Position numbers and translations under genes: made by a program. Source: Erythrocercus mccallii (taxonomy: Eukaryota > Chordata > Aves > Passeriformes > Dicruridae). Taken from it: a DNA stretch of 64,000 bases. The stretch is taken from assembly GCA_013397435.1 (NCBI GenBank), contig VZRG01002058.1, positions 61,414-125,413 on the forward strand, read 5' to 3'. This document shows, in pieces, positions 21,797 through 32,860 of this stretch. Within the stretch, counting starts at the first letter, position 1, and the number at the start of each line of letters is the position of its first letter. A model generated the notes under the pieces. It had not been told where the DNA came from. It ran no database searches and saw only the letters and a program-made list of their open reading frames with translations.

Positions 21797-22560
21797 GAAG
21801 CCCGCCAACTGCATGAATCGCTTCGCCAAAGCGCTAGCCAAAAGATGCAGAATTTCACCCGCCGATGCAAAGCATGTAGTTGCCTCTTGCCCTCATTGCC
21901 AAAAAACGCCACTATGGTCCTGCGGAGTCAACCCCAGAGGCCTTAAAGCCACAGAACTGTGGCAGACAGACTTTATGCTCTGCCAGCTGCTAAAACCTCA
22001 GGCCTGGTTAGCAGTGACAGTTGACACCTACAGCGGAGTGATCGTAGCTACGCAGCACTGGAAAACCAACTCCCAAGCAACCATCCAGCACTGGCTCACA
22101 GCCATGGCATGGCTCAGCGTCCCTAACCAAATAAAAACTGATAACGGGCCAAATTTCGTATCTAACTCTGTTCAAGAATTTGTCTCTAAGTGGGGCATAA
22201 CTTTAGTGCACGGTATCCCATATAATAGCACTGGGCAAGCGGTGGTTGAACAGGTGAATTAGACACTGAAAACCAAAATAGAAGTACTGGCCAAAGCGGA
22301 GGGCTTTACCAACGCCATCCCACCTAAAGACCAAGCACGTTTACTAGCCACAGCTCTGTTAGCACTCAACCAGTTCCCCAGAGGAGATGATAAAGAAAGC
22401 CCTGCTCAAAGGCACTGGGCCACTCAGGCACTGGAAGAGGGCCCGCTGGTTGTCATTAAAAATGAAATAGGGCAGTGGGAACAGGGGTGGTGACTAGTCC
22501 TGACTGGGCGAGGGTACGCAGCCGTCAAAAGGACGGCAAAGTTAAATGGTGCCCACTTAA
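21765..22560 (+). pseudogene. Class II ERV integrase
   Basis: Zinc-domain end (CPHCQKT), then core motifs LWQTDFML (first Asp), IKTDNGPNF (second Asp at 22140) and GQAVVEQVN (Glu), so the DDE triad is present. A stop at 22260 interrupts just after the Glu, and another is at about 22492 in the C-terminal domain. Class II by sequence form. Confidence 0.88.
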
Positions 22561-22664
22561 ATCTATCAAACCAGACCTTAAACCAGATTCACAGAATGAT
22601 ACTATTGAAAACTGTGAGTTTCTATTTATTTATCATCCGGCATCCCTGTAACCAGTACCTTCGA

Positions 22665-23369
22665 ATGGCCGAAGAAGACAAGCTGACAGACAAAGCTGAA
22701 CCAACAAACACGCCGACAGAGCCCGAAGACCGTGCACCTGTAAGACCAAAGCATTACCGGTGTTTTTGTGTTATTTTGCTTTTAAGCCTATTAGCTAGAG
22801 CACTAGCTGAGCCAGGACTTAGACCTCATCAACCATATTGATGGGTTCTCTGCGACCCCGCGACCGATAGGATAATACAAGGAATTACAACAACCGTTGC
22901 CCCTAAGTTCACTGTGCTTGTCCATGATATATTTCCTTTCATAGCCACGCATGACATTCACCCTCACTTTCAAGTGTATGGATCATATTGGTGCCCGGCC
23001 TCAAACCCAGGTAAAAGCTATTGCAACCAGTTAGGATATTGGTTCTGTGCTCACTGGGGATGTGAAACTATTGTATTAAGCAACAGGTGGAAGCCACCCA
23101 AAGATGATCACTTTTTGCAAGTAAGCTGGGGTCCCGCAGGCTGCATGTGCCCTAGCTTTGACTCTAAAGGCGAGATGTACTACGGGTGGTATGATGATAG
23201 GACCAAAGTTTGTTACAAAATGATCATAGAAGTCCTGCAACCAGCCGACAAAGGTTGGGCCACAGGAAAGGTGTGGTCAGTGTTTTTACATAGAGCAGGT
23301 AAAGACCCTGGAGAATTAGTGCAGATTGTCTTGCGCATGCGCACTGGTCCTCTGGTCATAGTCCTATGA
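22665..23369 (+). pseudogene. ERV envelope surface-subunit fragment, gamma (type D) form
   Basis: Starts MAEEDKLTDK; a hydrophobic signal segment (FCVILLLSLLARALA) ends near 22810. One in-frame stop at 22839, then open to about 23369. NPGKSYCN and HWGCET near 23010-23070 are the kind of motifs found in gammaretroviral/type-D surface subunits. Receptor-binding half only; cleavage site and transmembrane subunit are missing. Class II pol with a gamma-type env is known for type-D simian viruses; here the combination is inferred from motifs. Confidence 0.75.
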
Positions 23370-23664
23370 AGTTATGAAAGCTATGAAATCAGTCCTATCT
23401 GGTCCTGGGGCCTGAGGAGCCTTGTTATCTCAGTGTTGTATTCTTGTCCCCTGCTCCAGTAAACATCTTTCCCTTTGTTAGATATCCTTGCATCCCTCCT
23501 TATTGTTCTCAGGCATAGTTCTGTCTCTTCCCTCCTTAGGCAACTAATACAGTACAAAGAGCAGCAAGTATTAAGCAATACACACCATACGAATGCCTAA
23601 ATAAGTATCTTCTAATTTCTATGATTAATATCCGCTAGTTTCCAAGCTCATGTTTCACCACTAC
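23370..23664 (+). mobile_element. 3' remnant of the class II ERV, unassigned
   Basis: AT-rich sequence without open frames, ending CACCACTACA at the border with 18-mer repeats. It may be a degraded LTR; no matching 5' copy is visible, so this is low confidence. Confidence 0.35.
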
Positions 23665-23890
23665 ATTTGGCCTGAAATCACCCAAATGGGTCCAAACGCC
23701 ACTGAAATGATCGTCAAATCATCCAAAAGGATCTAAAATCCACCTCTAAAACTGCACAGCTTATCCAAAAAACACCCAAACAAAAGTAACCCCACCAAAT
23801 TTGGCGTAAAATCACCCAAATATAACTAAAATCCACCCCAAACCTGCCCAGTTTTGCCCCAAATTACCGAAACAGGCTTTAAATTCCAGG
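23665..23890 (-). repeat. 18-mer array, minus orientation
   Basis: GGCCTGAAATCACCCAAATG units, the mirror of the arrays elsewhere. The flank orientation differs from that left of the ERV at 19744, supporting a rearrangement there. Confidence 0.8.
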
Positions 23891-24278
23891 ACTGGGACCA
23901 AGACTGGGACCAACATCAGCACCAGCACCAAGACTGAGAAGGACACTGGACCTTAAATTGGCACCAAGAGTGGCACCGCTCTGGGACTGGCAATGAGACG
24001 AAGACAGCAACCAGGTCTGACACCAGAACTGACATCAGCACCACTCCGGGAGCAGGAACAACACTGGGACCAGAACCGACACTGAACTCAGAGCGGCACT
24101 ACACAGGCACCAGGATTGGGACTGGGACTGAGGCTGAAACTTGCACCAGAACGGGCACTGGGACCAAGACTGAGACCACGACTGGCACTGGAACTAGCAC
24201 CAAGACTGGCACCACTCTGGAATTGAGACCAAGACTGGGACTGAAACCGGAACTGGCACCGAGACTGACACCCTTGGA
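23891..24278 (-). repeat. Hexamer minisatellite, minus orientation
   Basis: ACCAGC/ACTGGG/ACCAAG hexamers, equivalent to 1200-1617. Confidence 0.85.
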
Positions 24279-24540
24279 GTGTGTCCCATGCAGGACTGTA
24301 CAGACTGGAATCACATGGACTGGGATCCTACATCTGGGACTGCACAGACCGGGACCATCTGGATCAGGAGCATCCAGACTGGGATCATGCAGACTGGGAT
24401 TTTGTAGACTGGGATTGTACAGACTGGGACCACATGGACTGGGATTTCACAGGCTGGGATCATATGGATCAGGACCATAGAGACTGGGATCATACAAACT
24501 TGGATCATATGGACCAGGATGGTTGCACCGGAACGATGCA
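24279..24540 (+). repeat. 15-mer array
   Basis: GACTGGGATCACATG units behind the lead-in TTGGAGTGTGTCCCATGCAG. It contains an ATCCTACATCTGGGACTGCAC unit that matches the empty site of the provirus at 9340. Confidence 0.85.
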
Positions 24541-25190
24541 AAACAGTGGTCCCACCCCTCTCAGGGGTCTTTCCCAGTCCCTCCCATCCCCAAGGATCCC
24601 TCCCAGTCCCATCTAGGGGCATGGCCAAAACTCCCTGGGGCAAATGTGATGTTCTGAGAGCAATCCTGGAGCCAAACCTGGAGTGGTTCCGGGTCCGATC
24701 CCCCTCCCAGTTCCTGCTGTGATCTCAGTCTCACTCCCGGAGCAGTGGCAGTTCAGTGCCGGTTCCAGTTTCAGTCCTCAGTCTTGGACTCAGAGCGTTT
24801 CCGGTACCAGAGCCAGTGCTGGTGCGAATGTTTGCCTTGGTCCCGGAGTGCTCCCAGTTCCAATCCCAGTCTCGGTCCCAGAGCAGTGCCAGTCTCGGTG
24901 CTGACTCCAGTGCCTGTCTGGGTATCAGTCCTAGAGTGCTCCTGGTCTCAGTTCTGGCCGAAGTCCTGGAGCACTCCCAGTGCTGGAGCCGGTTCCAAAG
25001 CACTCCTGGTGCCAATCCCAGTGTTGGTCTTGGTGTCCATCTTGGTCCCAGCGCCAGTTCTGGTGCTGGTTTTTGTCTCGGTCCCAGTGCTGGTCGTGGA
25101 GCGGCGCTGGTCTCGGTTCCAGTGTTGGTCTTATTCTTGGTGCTGGTGCCGGTTCTGGTGCTGATCTTGGTCTTAGTCCTGATCCAGGAG
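24541..25190 (+). repeat. GC-rich link and hexamer minisatellite, plus orientation
   Basis: Unique link at 24541-24700 like those at 1965-2090 and 57850-58010, then GGTGCC/GGTCTC hexamers. No gene. Confidence 0.85.
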
Positions 25191-25860
25191 ATTTTAGGCC
25201 CTTTTGGGTGATTTTAGCCAAAACTGGGCAGGTTTACAGTGGATTTTAGGCTGCTTTTGCTGGTTTTAGGCCAAATCTGGTTGGTTTTAGGGTAGGTTTT
25301 CGATCCCTTTGGATAATTTGAGGCCCATTTGGATGATAAACTGGGAAATTTTTGTTGGATTTTAGGTCTCTTTGAATAATTTTTAGCCCCATATGGATGG
25401 AGATCTCAGGCCCCTTTATGGTGATTTTAGTCCCATATGGGTGAGTTTCGGCCTATTTGGGTAATTCTAGGTCGATCAAAGCCCTGTTATGGTGATTTTA
25501 GGTCATATTGTGTGGCTTTCAGGCCATTTTGGGTGATTTTAGGATCCTTTGTGTGATTTTTAGGGCAATCTGCTAGATTTTAGGACGGATTTTAGGTCCT
25601 ATTTGGTGATTTTAAGCCAAACCAGGTACTTTCAGGGTTTACACACTTTTGGGAGATTAAAGGGTGATTTGAGGCCATTTTTTGAGGGTTTTAAACTGTT
25701 TTGTGCAGTTTTAGGCCCCTGTGGTTGCTTTTAGACCCTTTTGGATGATTTTACCTGCACTTGGCTGATTTTCGGCCAAACCATGAGGATTTAGGGTGGA
25801 ATTTAGGCCCCTTTGTACAATTTTAGGGCAATTTGTGTGATTTTAGGCCAAACCGGGCCC
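25191..25860 (+). repeat. 18-mer array upstream of RAB4-type copy 2
   Basis: Degenerate TTTGGGTGATTTTAGGCC units ending CCGGGCCCTTTTAGGACC at the promoter border. Confidence 0.85.
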
Positions 25861-25864
25861 TTTT

Positions 25865-26098
25865 AGGACCGCTCGTCCCCTTGGCCACGCCCTTTCCCCT
25901 CACAAGTTCCGCCCTGTGCCTGACCCCGCCTTATTTCATTCGTTCCCTGCCCTGCCCTTTCATTGGCCGCGCCTCTCTTTTCCTCTTGAGCCCCGCCCAT
26001 CTACTGGCGCGTTCGCTCTTGCGCATGCGCAGGTGTCACGGAAGTGGCTCCACCGGGCGCCGCCATCTTTGTTCCCGGTCCCCCGACCCGGCTCCGGT
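25865..26098 (+). promoter_or_regulatory. RAB4-type promoter, copy 2 (best preserved)
   Basis: A housekeeping-style CpG promoter, in order: inverted CCAAT (CATTGGCCGC, 25961), GC box (GCCCCGCCC, about 25990), a perfect NRF1 palindrome TGCGCATGCGCA (26020-26031), an ETS core CGGAAGTG (about 26039) and a YY1 site GCCGCCATCTT (26059-26069) about 30 bp before the ATG. The NRF1 palindrome is intact only in this copy. Confidence 0.75.
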
Positions 26099-26114
26099 AT
26101 GTCCGAGACCTATG
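26099..26114 (+). CDS. RAB4-type GTPase exon 1, copy 2 (partial gene)
   Basis: ATG at 26099 reads M-S-E-T-Y and leaves one base (G, 26114) before the donor GTGGAG. That phase matches exon 2 at 26997, giving M-S-E-T-Y-D-F-L-F across the junction, the N-terminus of RAB4. RAB4 proteins control fast recycling from early endosomes. Only exons 1 and 2 are found here, so a normal protein is not expected. Identity rests on this short sequence plus exon 2. Confidence 0.7.
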
Positions 26115-26996
26115 GTGGAGCAATGGGGGATCTGGAGGGGATCTATAGGGGTGTGGGGGGACCTGGGGTCTCTTTACGGGATATGATGGGGGGTCTATAG
26201 GGGATTTAGGGCGGTCTGGGTGTCCCTAAAAGGGGCTGGGGTGCCTGTAGGGGCTCTATCGGGGTCTGGGGGGGTGTATTGAGGGTCCAGAGGGGTCCTT
26301 AAAGGGGATCTGGGGGTCTCTAAATGGTGTCTGGGGATCTTTATAGGGGATTTGGGGGTGTCTGGGTGGCCTTTTGGGGTGTTGAGGGGGTCTATAGAGG
26401 ATCTATAGGGGTCTTTGAGAGCCTGTNNNNNNNNNNNNNNNNNNNNNNNNNNNNNNNNNNNNNNNNNNNNNNNNNNNNNNNNNNNNNNNNNNNNNNNNNN
26501 NNNNNNNNNNNNNNNNNNNNNNNNNNNNNNNNNNNNNNNNNNNNNNNNNNNNNNNNNNNNNNNNNNNNNNNNNNNNNNNNNNGGATCTCTATAGGGGAAT
26601 TCTTGGGTCCTTCAAGGGAATTTTTGGGAATTTTGGGCTCTGTACGGGGAATTCTATGGGTCTAAAAGGGGCAATTTTGGGTTTTCTATTGGGAATTCTT
26701 TTGAATTTTGAGGCCTCTATTGGGAATTAGGAGGAATTTGGGGGGAATTTCGAGTCCAAATGCAGGGGTTTGGGGAATTTTGGGTCCAAGCTTGGGAATT
26801 TTGGGATATCTAGAGGGGATTTTTGGAAGTTTTGGGGCCCCTGGAGCAGATTTTGGGTTGAAACTTTGGAATTTGGGGTCCCAGAAGGGAATTTTTGGGA
26901 AATTTGGGTCCAAACTTGGGAATCTAGGGCTCTCTAGAGGGGATTTTGTGAGAATTTTGGATCCAAATGTGGGAAATTTGGGGGGTTTTTTCCCAG
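26115..26996 (+). repeat. Intron 1 of RAB4-type copy 2, with assembly gap
   Basis: G-rich TATAGGGG repeats (26115-26426), a run of N, then GGAATTTTGGG repeats to the acceptor TTTTTTCCCAG at 26996. Same layout as copy 1 without the 129-bp duplication. Confidence 0.8.
26427..26582. other. Assembly gap (156 N)
   Basis: Unresolved bases within the G-rich repeat of intron 1, a likely cause of sequencing or assembly failure. The open frame spanning it is meaningless. Confidence 1.
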
Positions 26997-27077
26997 ATTT
27001 CCTCTTCAAGTTCTTGGTGATTGGCAACGCCGGCACTGGCATGTCCTGCCTGCTGCACCACTTCATGGAGAGCAAGT
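26997..27077 (+). CDS. RAB4-type GTPase exon 2, copy 2: P-loop Lys replaced by Met
   Basis: 81 bp, cag|AT to AAGT|gtagga, open in the frame from exon 1: DFLFKFLVIG, NAGTGMSCLLHHFMESK. In RAB GTPases the P-loop GxxxxGKS Lys contacts nucleotide phosphates; here the codon is ATG (Met). The same position is AAG (Lys) in copies 1 and 3, so the change is specific to this otherwise best-preserved copy. The phase-1 donor is intact. No exon 3 of RAB4 follows before the ZNF unit. It is either a dead fragment or part of a chimeric transcript. Confidence 0.75.
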
Positions 27078-27920
27078 GTAGGAAATTCTAGGAATTTTCA
27101 GGGATTTTGGGAGTTCTGGTGGGTCAGAGGATTTTTGGGATTTTTTTTTAATGGAATTTGGGGATTTTTTTTTATTTTTGTGGAATTTTGGAGGTTTTTT
27201 TTAGTGTTTTAGGGCGATTTTTAATGTATTTTAAAGAAATTCGGGGAATGTTCATTTTTAGAGTGTTTTCTGTTGATATTTGGAAGCTTTGGGAAATTCT
27301 TAGGAAATCTGGGAGTTTTGAGGACTTGGGGAGTTTTAGGAAATTTTGGAGAAATTTTTGGGGGATTTTTTTTATATTTCTGGCCCTTTTAAGGGTTTGA
27401 TTTTTGGTTTTTTTCCAATTTCTGCGTGGTTTTGTTGGTGTTTGGGGGAATTTTTGGGGAATTTTTGGGAATTTGGTAAACTCTGCGTAGTCTGGGAAAT
27501 TTTGGGAATATTATTGGAATTTGTGGATGCATTTTCGGGCTTTTTTTCTTTTTGATCAATTTTGAGGCTTTTAAAATTTTTTTTTAATTTTGGGTTTTAG
27601 TGCAATTTTTGGGAAATCTGTGTCCCTCCGGGTTTTCCCCCATCCCACAGCATTTTGGGACATTTTCTGTCACTTCTGGGTCATTTTTGGCCACTTTTGT
27701 GACGTTTTCAGTTATATTGGATAATTTTGGACATATTTGTGTCATTTTGGGAATATTTGAGGCGATTTTTGGTCACTTTTTGGGCCATTTTGTGTCATTT
27801 TGGGGGCATTTCTAGTCAGTTTTCGGTCATTTTTGGGCCATTTTCTGTCACTATTTGGGCATTTTTGTTCTCTTTAGGGGTGTTTTCGGTGACTTTGGAG
27901 CCATTTTTTGCTGCTTTCAG
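27078..27920 (+). repeat. Intron 2 of RAB4-type copy 2: T-rich repeats
   Basis: GGAATTTTTGGG then CATTTTCTGTCACTTTTGGG type repeats; ends CCATTTTTTGCTGCTTTCAG, an acceptor-like sequence at the minisatellite border. Confidence 0.75.
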
Positions 27921-28240
27921 TTCCGGTCTCAGTCTTCGTCTCAGTGCAGTCCCAGTACCAGTGCCAGTCTTGGACCCAGAGTGCTCCCAGTGCCAATCTC
28001 ATTCTCAGTCCCAGTCCCTGGGCGGTGCCAGTCTCAGTGCTGATTCTGATGCCAGTCTTGGTCTCAGTCTTGGTCCCAGTGTCAGTTCTGGTGCTGGTTT
28101 CAGTCTTGGTCTCAGTCCCAGTCCCGGTGCCTGTGCAGTGCCGGTGTCGGTTCTGGTGTCGGTTCTAGTCCCGGTCCTGGTCCTGCAGCGGTGTTCTGTT
28201 GTCAGTTCTGGTCCCAGTCTTGGTCTCGGTGCCGGTCCTG
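27921..28240 (+). repeat. Hexamer minisatellite, plus orientation
   Basis: GGTCTC/AGTGCC hexamers. The frame that exon 2 would enter if it were spliced at the TTTCAG just upstream stays open to about 28168, coding a Val/Pro/Ser-rich string. Confidence 0.8.
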
Positions 28241-28714
28241 GAGATTGTAGGCCCATTTGGGTAATTTTAGGCCAAACTGTCTAGGCTTAGGCTGTATTTT
28301 ATGCAACTCTGGATGATTTTAGGCCAAATCTGATGGGTTTTAATGTGGACTCTAAGTCCCTTTGGTGATTTTAGGCCAAACCAGGAACTTTCAGGGTGGG
28401 TTTTACACCATTTTGGGAGATTTTAGAGATTTTTGGCCATTTTATATGGGTTTTAAACCAGCTGGGGCTATTTTAAGCCTTTTTGGTTGGACTTCAGACC
28501 CATTTGGATGATTTAAGGCCAAACCATGTGGACAAAGGGTGGATTTTAGGCTTCTTTGGGTGATTTTATGCCACTTTGTGGGGATTTTAGGCTGCTTTGG
28601 TTGATCTGAGGCCAAACCTGATCAGGTTTTAAGGTGGATTTTATGCCCTATTGGACGCTTTTAGGCCCTTTTAGGTGATTTTACATCAAACTGGGCTATT
28701 TTAGGACCGCTCAT
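28241..28714 (+). repeat. 18-mer array
   Basis: TTTGGGTGATTTTAGGCC units leading to a ZNF promoter fragment. Confidence 0.85.
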
Positions 28715-29460
28715 GATCTTGGCCACGCCTATTCCCCTCACAGTTCCCGCCCTTTCCTTGATCCCACCCTCACAGTTCAGGGTTCGGAACCGGGAGGACA
28801 AGGAGGGAGGGAAGAAGAGGCGGAGCGGCAGCAGGGAGAGGGAGGAGGAGGGCAGAGGAGGGTGCAGCAGCTCCAGTGCTCCCTTGCAGCATCCCCGGGA
28901 CCATCGCCCCCATCCCACAGGTGCCTGGTGAGGAGGATCTTGCCCCAAATATCCCGGAGGGGCATCCCTGGGTTTGGAGGTTTTTTGGGGGGGATGTTTG
29001 GAGCTGGCAGGACTCCAAAGCTGAGCCAAGGATGACCCTCGGGAGGACATCAGGAACTCCACGGGAGGTGTTTTTGGGGGTCCCGGTGGCAGCAGAGCCC
29101 CGTTGGGGGTCGGGGGGACGCGGGTCTCCCCGTGGTGGGGGTTGGGCTTCCCGGGCCGGGCCCTCTGAGCTCTGCCGGGGCCACGTGGGGAGCACTTGGG
29201 AGCGGCAGGGGTGGGGGGACACCGGGTTTGGGGAGCCCTGGGAGAGCCGCGGCTTCCCTGAGCGGGAGCGCAGAGAGAGGAGAGCCCCAGAACCGCAAAG
29301 TTCTCCTGGGATTGCCGGGACCCCAGCGAAGGATGCTGGGGCTGGAGGGGCGGGATGGCTGGGAAAGGGTTCAGGAGTCCCGGTGCTGGAAGTGTCTGCT
29401 CCCACTATGAGTCCAGTTGGCCCCCGTGTGGTACCAGATACCTTGGCGCTCCCAGTATGA
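28715..29460 (+). pseudogene. ZNF promoter, exon 1 and part of intron 1, no coding exons
   Basis: Colinear with 5750-6520: promoter GGCCACGCC (about 28720), purine-rich exon, donor CATCCCACAG|GTGCCT at 28920, intron to about 29460. There the CCCAGTATGAGCCCAGT intron motif passes directly into a long minisatellite, and ZNF exons 2 and 3 are missing. Confidence 0.7.
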
Positions 29461-31270
29461 GCCCAATCAGTCCCAGTATGGGCCTGGTCACTTCCTCTCA
29501 TTCCTTACCTGATCCCTGTTGCTCCCAGTATGGGTGCCGTCACTCCCAGTCGTTCCCTGTTATGATGCAGTTTGCCCTCAGCGTGCTCCCAGTTGCTCCC
29601 AGTTCCTCCCACTTTCGTCCAGTGTGCTCCCAGTTCTCCCTGTTGCCCCTAGCATAGTCCTAGTCACTCCCAGTATGATCCCAGTCTCTCCCAGCATGGC
29701 CCCAGTCACTCCCACTTGCTCCCAGTTGCCCTCAGCACGGTCCCAGTTGCTTCCAGTACATTCCTAATCTCTCCCAGTTTGGTCCCAGTCACAACTGCTA
29801 TGGTCTCAGACACTCCCAGTATATCCCAGTTGCCCTGGACATTCTCATAGTCATTCCCAGGTGCTCCCAGATACCTCAGCGTGGCTCAGTTGCCCTGACT
29901 TTTATCCCACTTGCTCCCAGTTCCTCCCAATATGATCCCAACTTCCTCTAGAATAGTCCCAGTCCGTCTCAGCATTGTCCCAGTCATGCCCAGTTGCCCT
30001 CAGTACCAGTCATCCTCTACATGATCCCAGCTGTTCCCAATGTTATTCCAGTTCCTCCAGTGTGGTTCCAGATGCTCTCAGCATATCCCAGTTGCCCTCA
30101 GCATGTTTATCATCATTTCCAGTCACTCCCAGTTTCCCCAGTAAGGTTCCAGTTCCCTCAGAATGATCCCAGTCTTTCCGAGTTACTCCCAGTTACCTCC
30201 AGCATGCTCCCAGTTTCTGGCAGTTGCCCAAAGTATAGTCCCACTTGCTCCCAGTATGATCCCAGCTCTGATCTCAGTCCCCTCAGCATGGTTCCAGTAC
30301 CTTCTAGCTGATCCCAGTTGCTCCCAATGTGCCCACATTTTCCTCCCAGCATGGGCCCAGTAGCTCACAGTAGCCCTCAGCCAGGATCCATTCACACCCG
30401 CTGTAATCCCAGTGGATCCCAGTATGATCCCAGTGGGATCCGTAGTCATTCCCAGTATGGTTTCAGTCACTTCCAGGATGATCCCAGTGACTCCCACTAC
30501 AATCTCAGTCACTCCCATTATGATGCGTTTCACCCAGTCACCCCCAGTATGACCCTGGTCAATCCCAGTATTATTCCAGTCATGCCCAGAGTGACTCCTT
30601 GTCATTCCTGGTGTGGGCCCAGTTGCTCCCAGTCACCCCCAGTATGGTTCCAGTCATGGCCAGCACCTTTCCAGTCACTCCCAGTCTGATTCCAGTATGA
30701 TCCCGGTCACTCTCAGATACTCCCAATACTATTGCAGTCACTCCCAATATGATGCCAGTCAGTTCCAGTGGGATCCCAGTATGACTCCGACATGGGCACA
30801 GCTGCTCCCATTATCATCCAGTGTGGTTCCAGTTGCTCCCCACTATGGTTTCAGTCTCTCTCAGTTACTTTTAGCATGTTCCCAGTCACTCCCAGCTGCC
30901 CGGAGTTGCTTCCAGTCTGATCCCAGTTGCTCACAGCCACTCTCAGTCACCCTCAGTACAGTCCCAGTATGATCTACTATGATCCCAGTCCCCCCCCAGC
31001 ACTGCCCAGCTGCTTCCACTGTCATTCCTGTAGGATCCCAGTTGCCCCCAGGATGGTTCCAGTGTCTCCTGTTCCTCCCACTGTGATCCCAGTTGCACCC
31101 TCTCACCCCTGGTATAATCCCAGTCAGTTTGTAGATGATCCCAGTCCCTTCCAGCATGGTCCCAGTCATGCCCAGTTCCCCCCAGAGCAGACCCAGTCAC
31201 CCCTACTTGCTCCTAGTTTTCTCCAGCATGGTCCCAGTTCCACTCAGTATGGTCTCAGTTGTTCCAACAA
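29461..31270 (+). repeat. CCCAGTATGATCCCAGTCA minisatellite, 1.8 kb
   Basis: Roughly 10- and 20-bp units built on CCCAGT(A/T)NGATCCCAGTCACT, diverged, over 1.8 kb. The core is the same as the single-copy CCCAGTATGAGCCCAGT in ZNF intron 1 (6465, 32407, 63427), so the array probably grew from it. A reverse-orientation array of the same type is at 46705-47880. Open frames inside are artefacts. Confidence 0.9.
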
Positions 31271-31699
31271 GACTTTACACCTGTTTGGATGATTTTAGGC
31301 CAAAATGGGCCGGTTTAGGGTGGCTTTTTGGCCACTTTGGGTGATTTTAGGTCAACCTAGGTACTTTCAGGGTGGATTTTACACCCTTTAAGGAGATTTA
31401 AGGGTTATTTTTGGCCATTTTGTGAGGGTTTTAAATCAGTTTGAGCAGTTTTAGACCCCTTTGGTTGGATTGTATACCCCTTTTGATAATTTTAACTGCA
31501 TTTGGCAGATTTTAGGCCAAACCATATGGATAACAGGTGGATTTTATGCCCTTTTGGGTGATTTTATGCAACTTTGTGGGAATTTAGGCCTCCTTGGGTG
31601 ATTTGAGGCCAAATCTGATTTGGTTTAGGGTGGATTTTAGGCCCCTTTAGACGATTTTAGGCCCATTTAGGTGTTTTTAGGCCAAACTGGGACCTTTCA
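31271..31699 (+). repeat. 18-mer array upstream of ZNF B
   Basis: TTTGGGTGATTTTAGGCC units ending GGCCAAACTGGGACCTTT at the ZNF B promoter. Confidence 0.85.
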
Positions 31700-31919
31700 G
31701 GGCTGGGCATCCCCTTGGCTACACCCATTGCCCACATAATTCCCACCCTTTCCTTGACCCCACCCTGACAGTTCGGGTTCGGAAGTGGAGAGGAGTAGGA
31801 GGGAGGAAGGAAGAAGCAGAGAGGTAGCAGGGAGCAGAAGAAAGACAGAGGAGGGACCAGGCAGCTCCAGCGCTCCCTGATCTCGCAACTCACCCAGGAG
31901 CATCACCCCCCACCCACAG
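31700..31919 (+). promoter_or_regulatory. ZNF B promoter and untranslated exon 1
   Basis: Homologous to 5750-5982. The CpG content is lower (GGCTACACCC where others have GGCCACGCCC). The usual exon 1 donor CAG|GTGCCC reads CAGGGACCC here, so the conserved donor GT is lost and another donor or start site would have to be used. Confidence 0.55.
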
Positions 31920-32801
31920 GGACCCAGGGAGGGGGGAGCTCGCCCCAGATTTCCTGGGGGGTGTACCTGGGTTTGGGGTTTTTTTGTGGGGATGTTTGGA
32001 GCTTGCAGAGTTCCAAAGCCAAGCCACAGATGCCCCTCGGGGGATATCGGGGGATCCCGAGCAGTGTTTCTGGGGGGTCTCAGTGGCGGTGGACTGGGCG
32101 GATGCGGGTCCCCCTGCGGTGGGGGTTGGGCTTCCCAGGCTGGGCCCTCCTACTGCTGCCAGGTCCACGTGGGGAGTGCACGGGACCAGCGGGTGCAGGG
32201 GGACACTAGGTTTGGGTGACCCCCAGGAGAGCCGCAGCTTCCTTAAGCAGGACCACAGAGAGAGGAGACTCCCCCAGAACTGCAAAGCAGGGACCCTGAG
32301 GGCAGATGCCTGGGATCGCCAGGACCCCGGCGAGGGGTGCTGGGGCTGGAGGGATGGGATGGCTGGGAAGGGGGTTTGGGGGTTCTGGTGCTGGAAGTGG
32401 CTGCTCCCAATATGAGCCCAGTTGGCCCCTGTGTGGTTCCAGTTAGCTTAACACTCCCAGTCTGAGACCAGTCACTTACAGTACCTGTAAGTGGGGAGAT
32501 AGAAGAGGGGGGAGGTTTTCAGGTTCCTGGGACTCTGAGCAGCCTTGGGAAGGGAGGGACCGAGTAGACGGGGGACCCCCAATACAAGCATGACCTCCAG
32601 CATCTGGGACCGGGAGGAGCCCCTGAGCACCAAATCGGAGAGACCAGAGACTGGGAACTCCTGGGAGGCATTTTCAGGGCTGAATCTTGCTGTTTGGGAG
32701 GTTTTTATTGAGCCCAGATGCCCAGGTGATTTCTAGAGATGGACTTGGGCACAGGGACCTTTCAACTGAACATGCTCATCCCTTGTTCTCCCTCCAACCA
32801 G
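31920..32801 (+). other. ZNF B intron 1
   Basis: Non-coding, colinear with ZNF A intron 1, including the CTCCCAATATGAGCCCAGTT motif near 32405. Acceptor CCAACCAG at 32801. Confidence 0.55.
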
Positions 32802-32860
32802 GATTTCCCATTTCCAAACCTTTCCTGAGATGGGAAGAGGAGGCAGTGAGGAAGAGGAAG

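Noticed and set aside
29461..31270. Regularly spaced repeats that might suggest a CRISPR array
   Set aside because: Units are contiguous and diverged with no unique spacers, in a eukaryotic context; it is a minisatellite.
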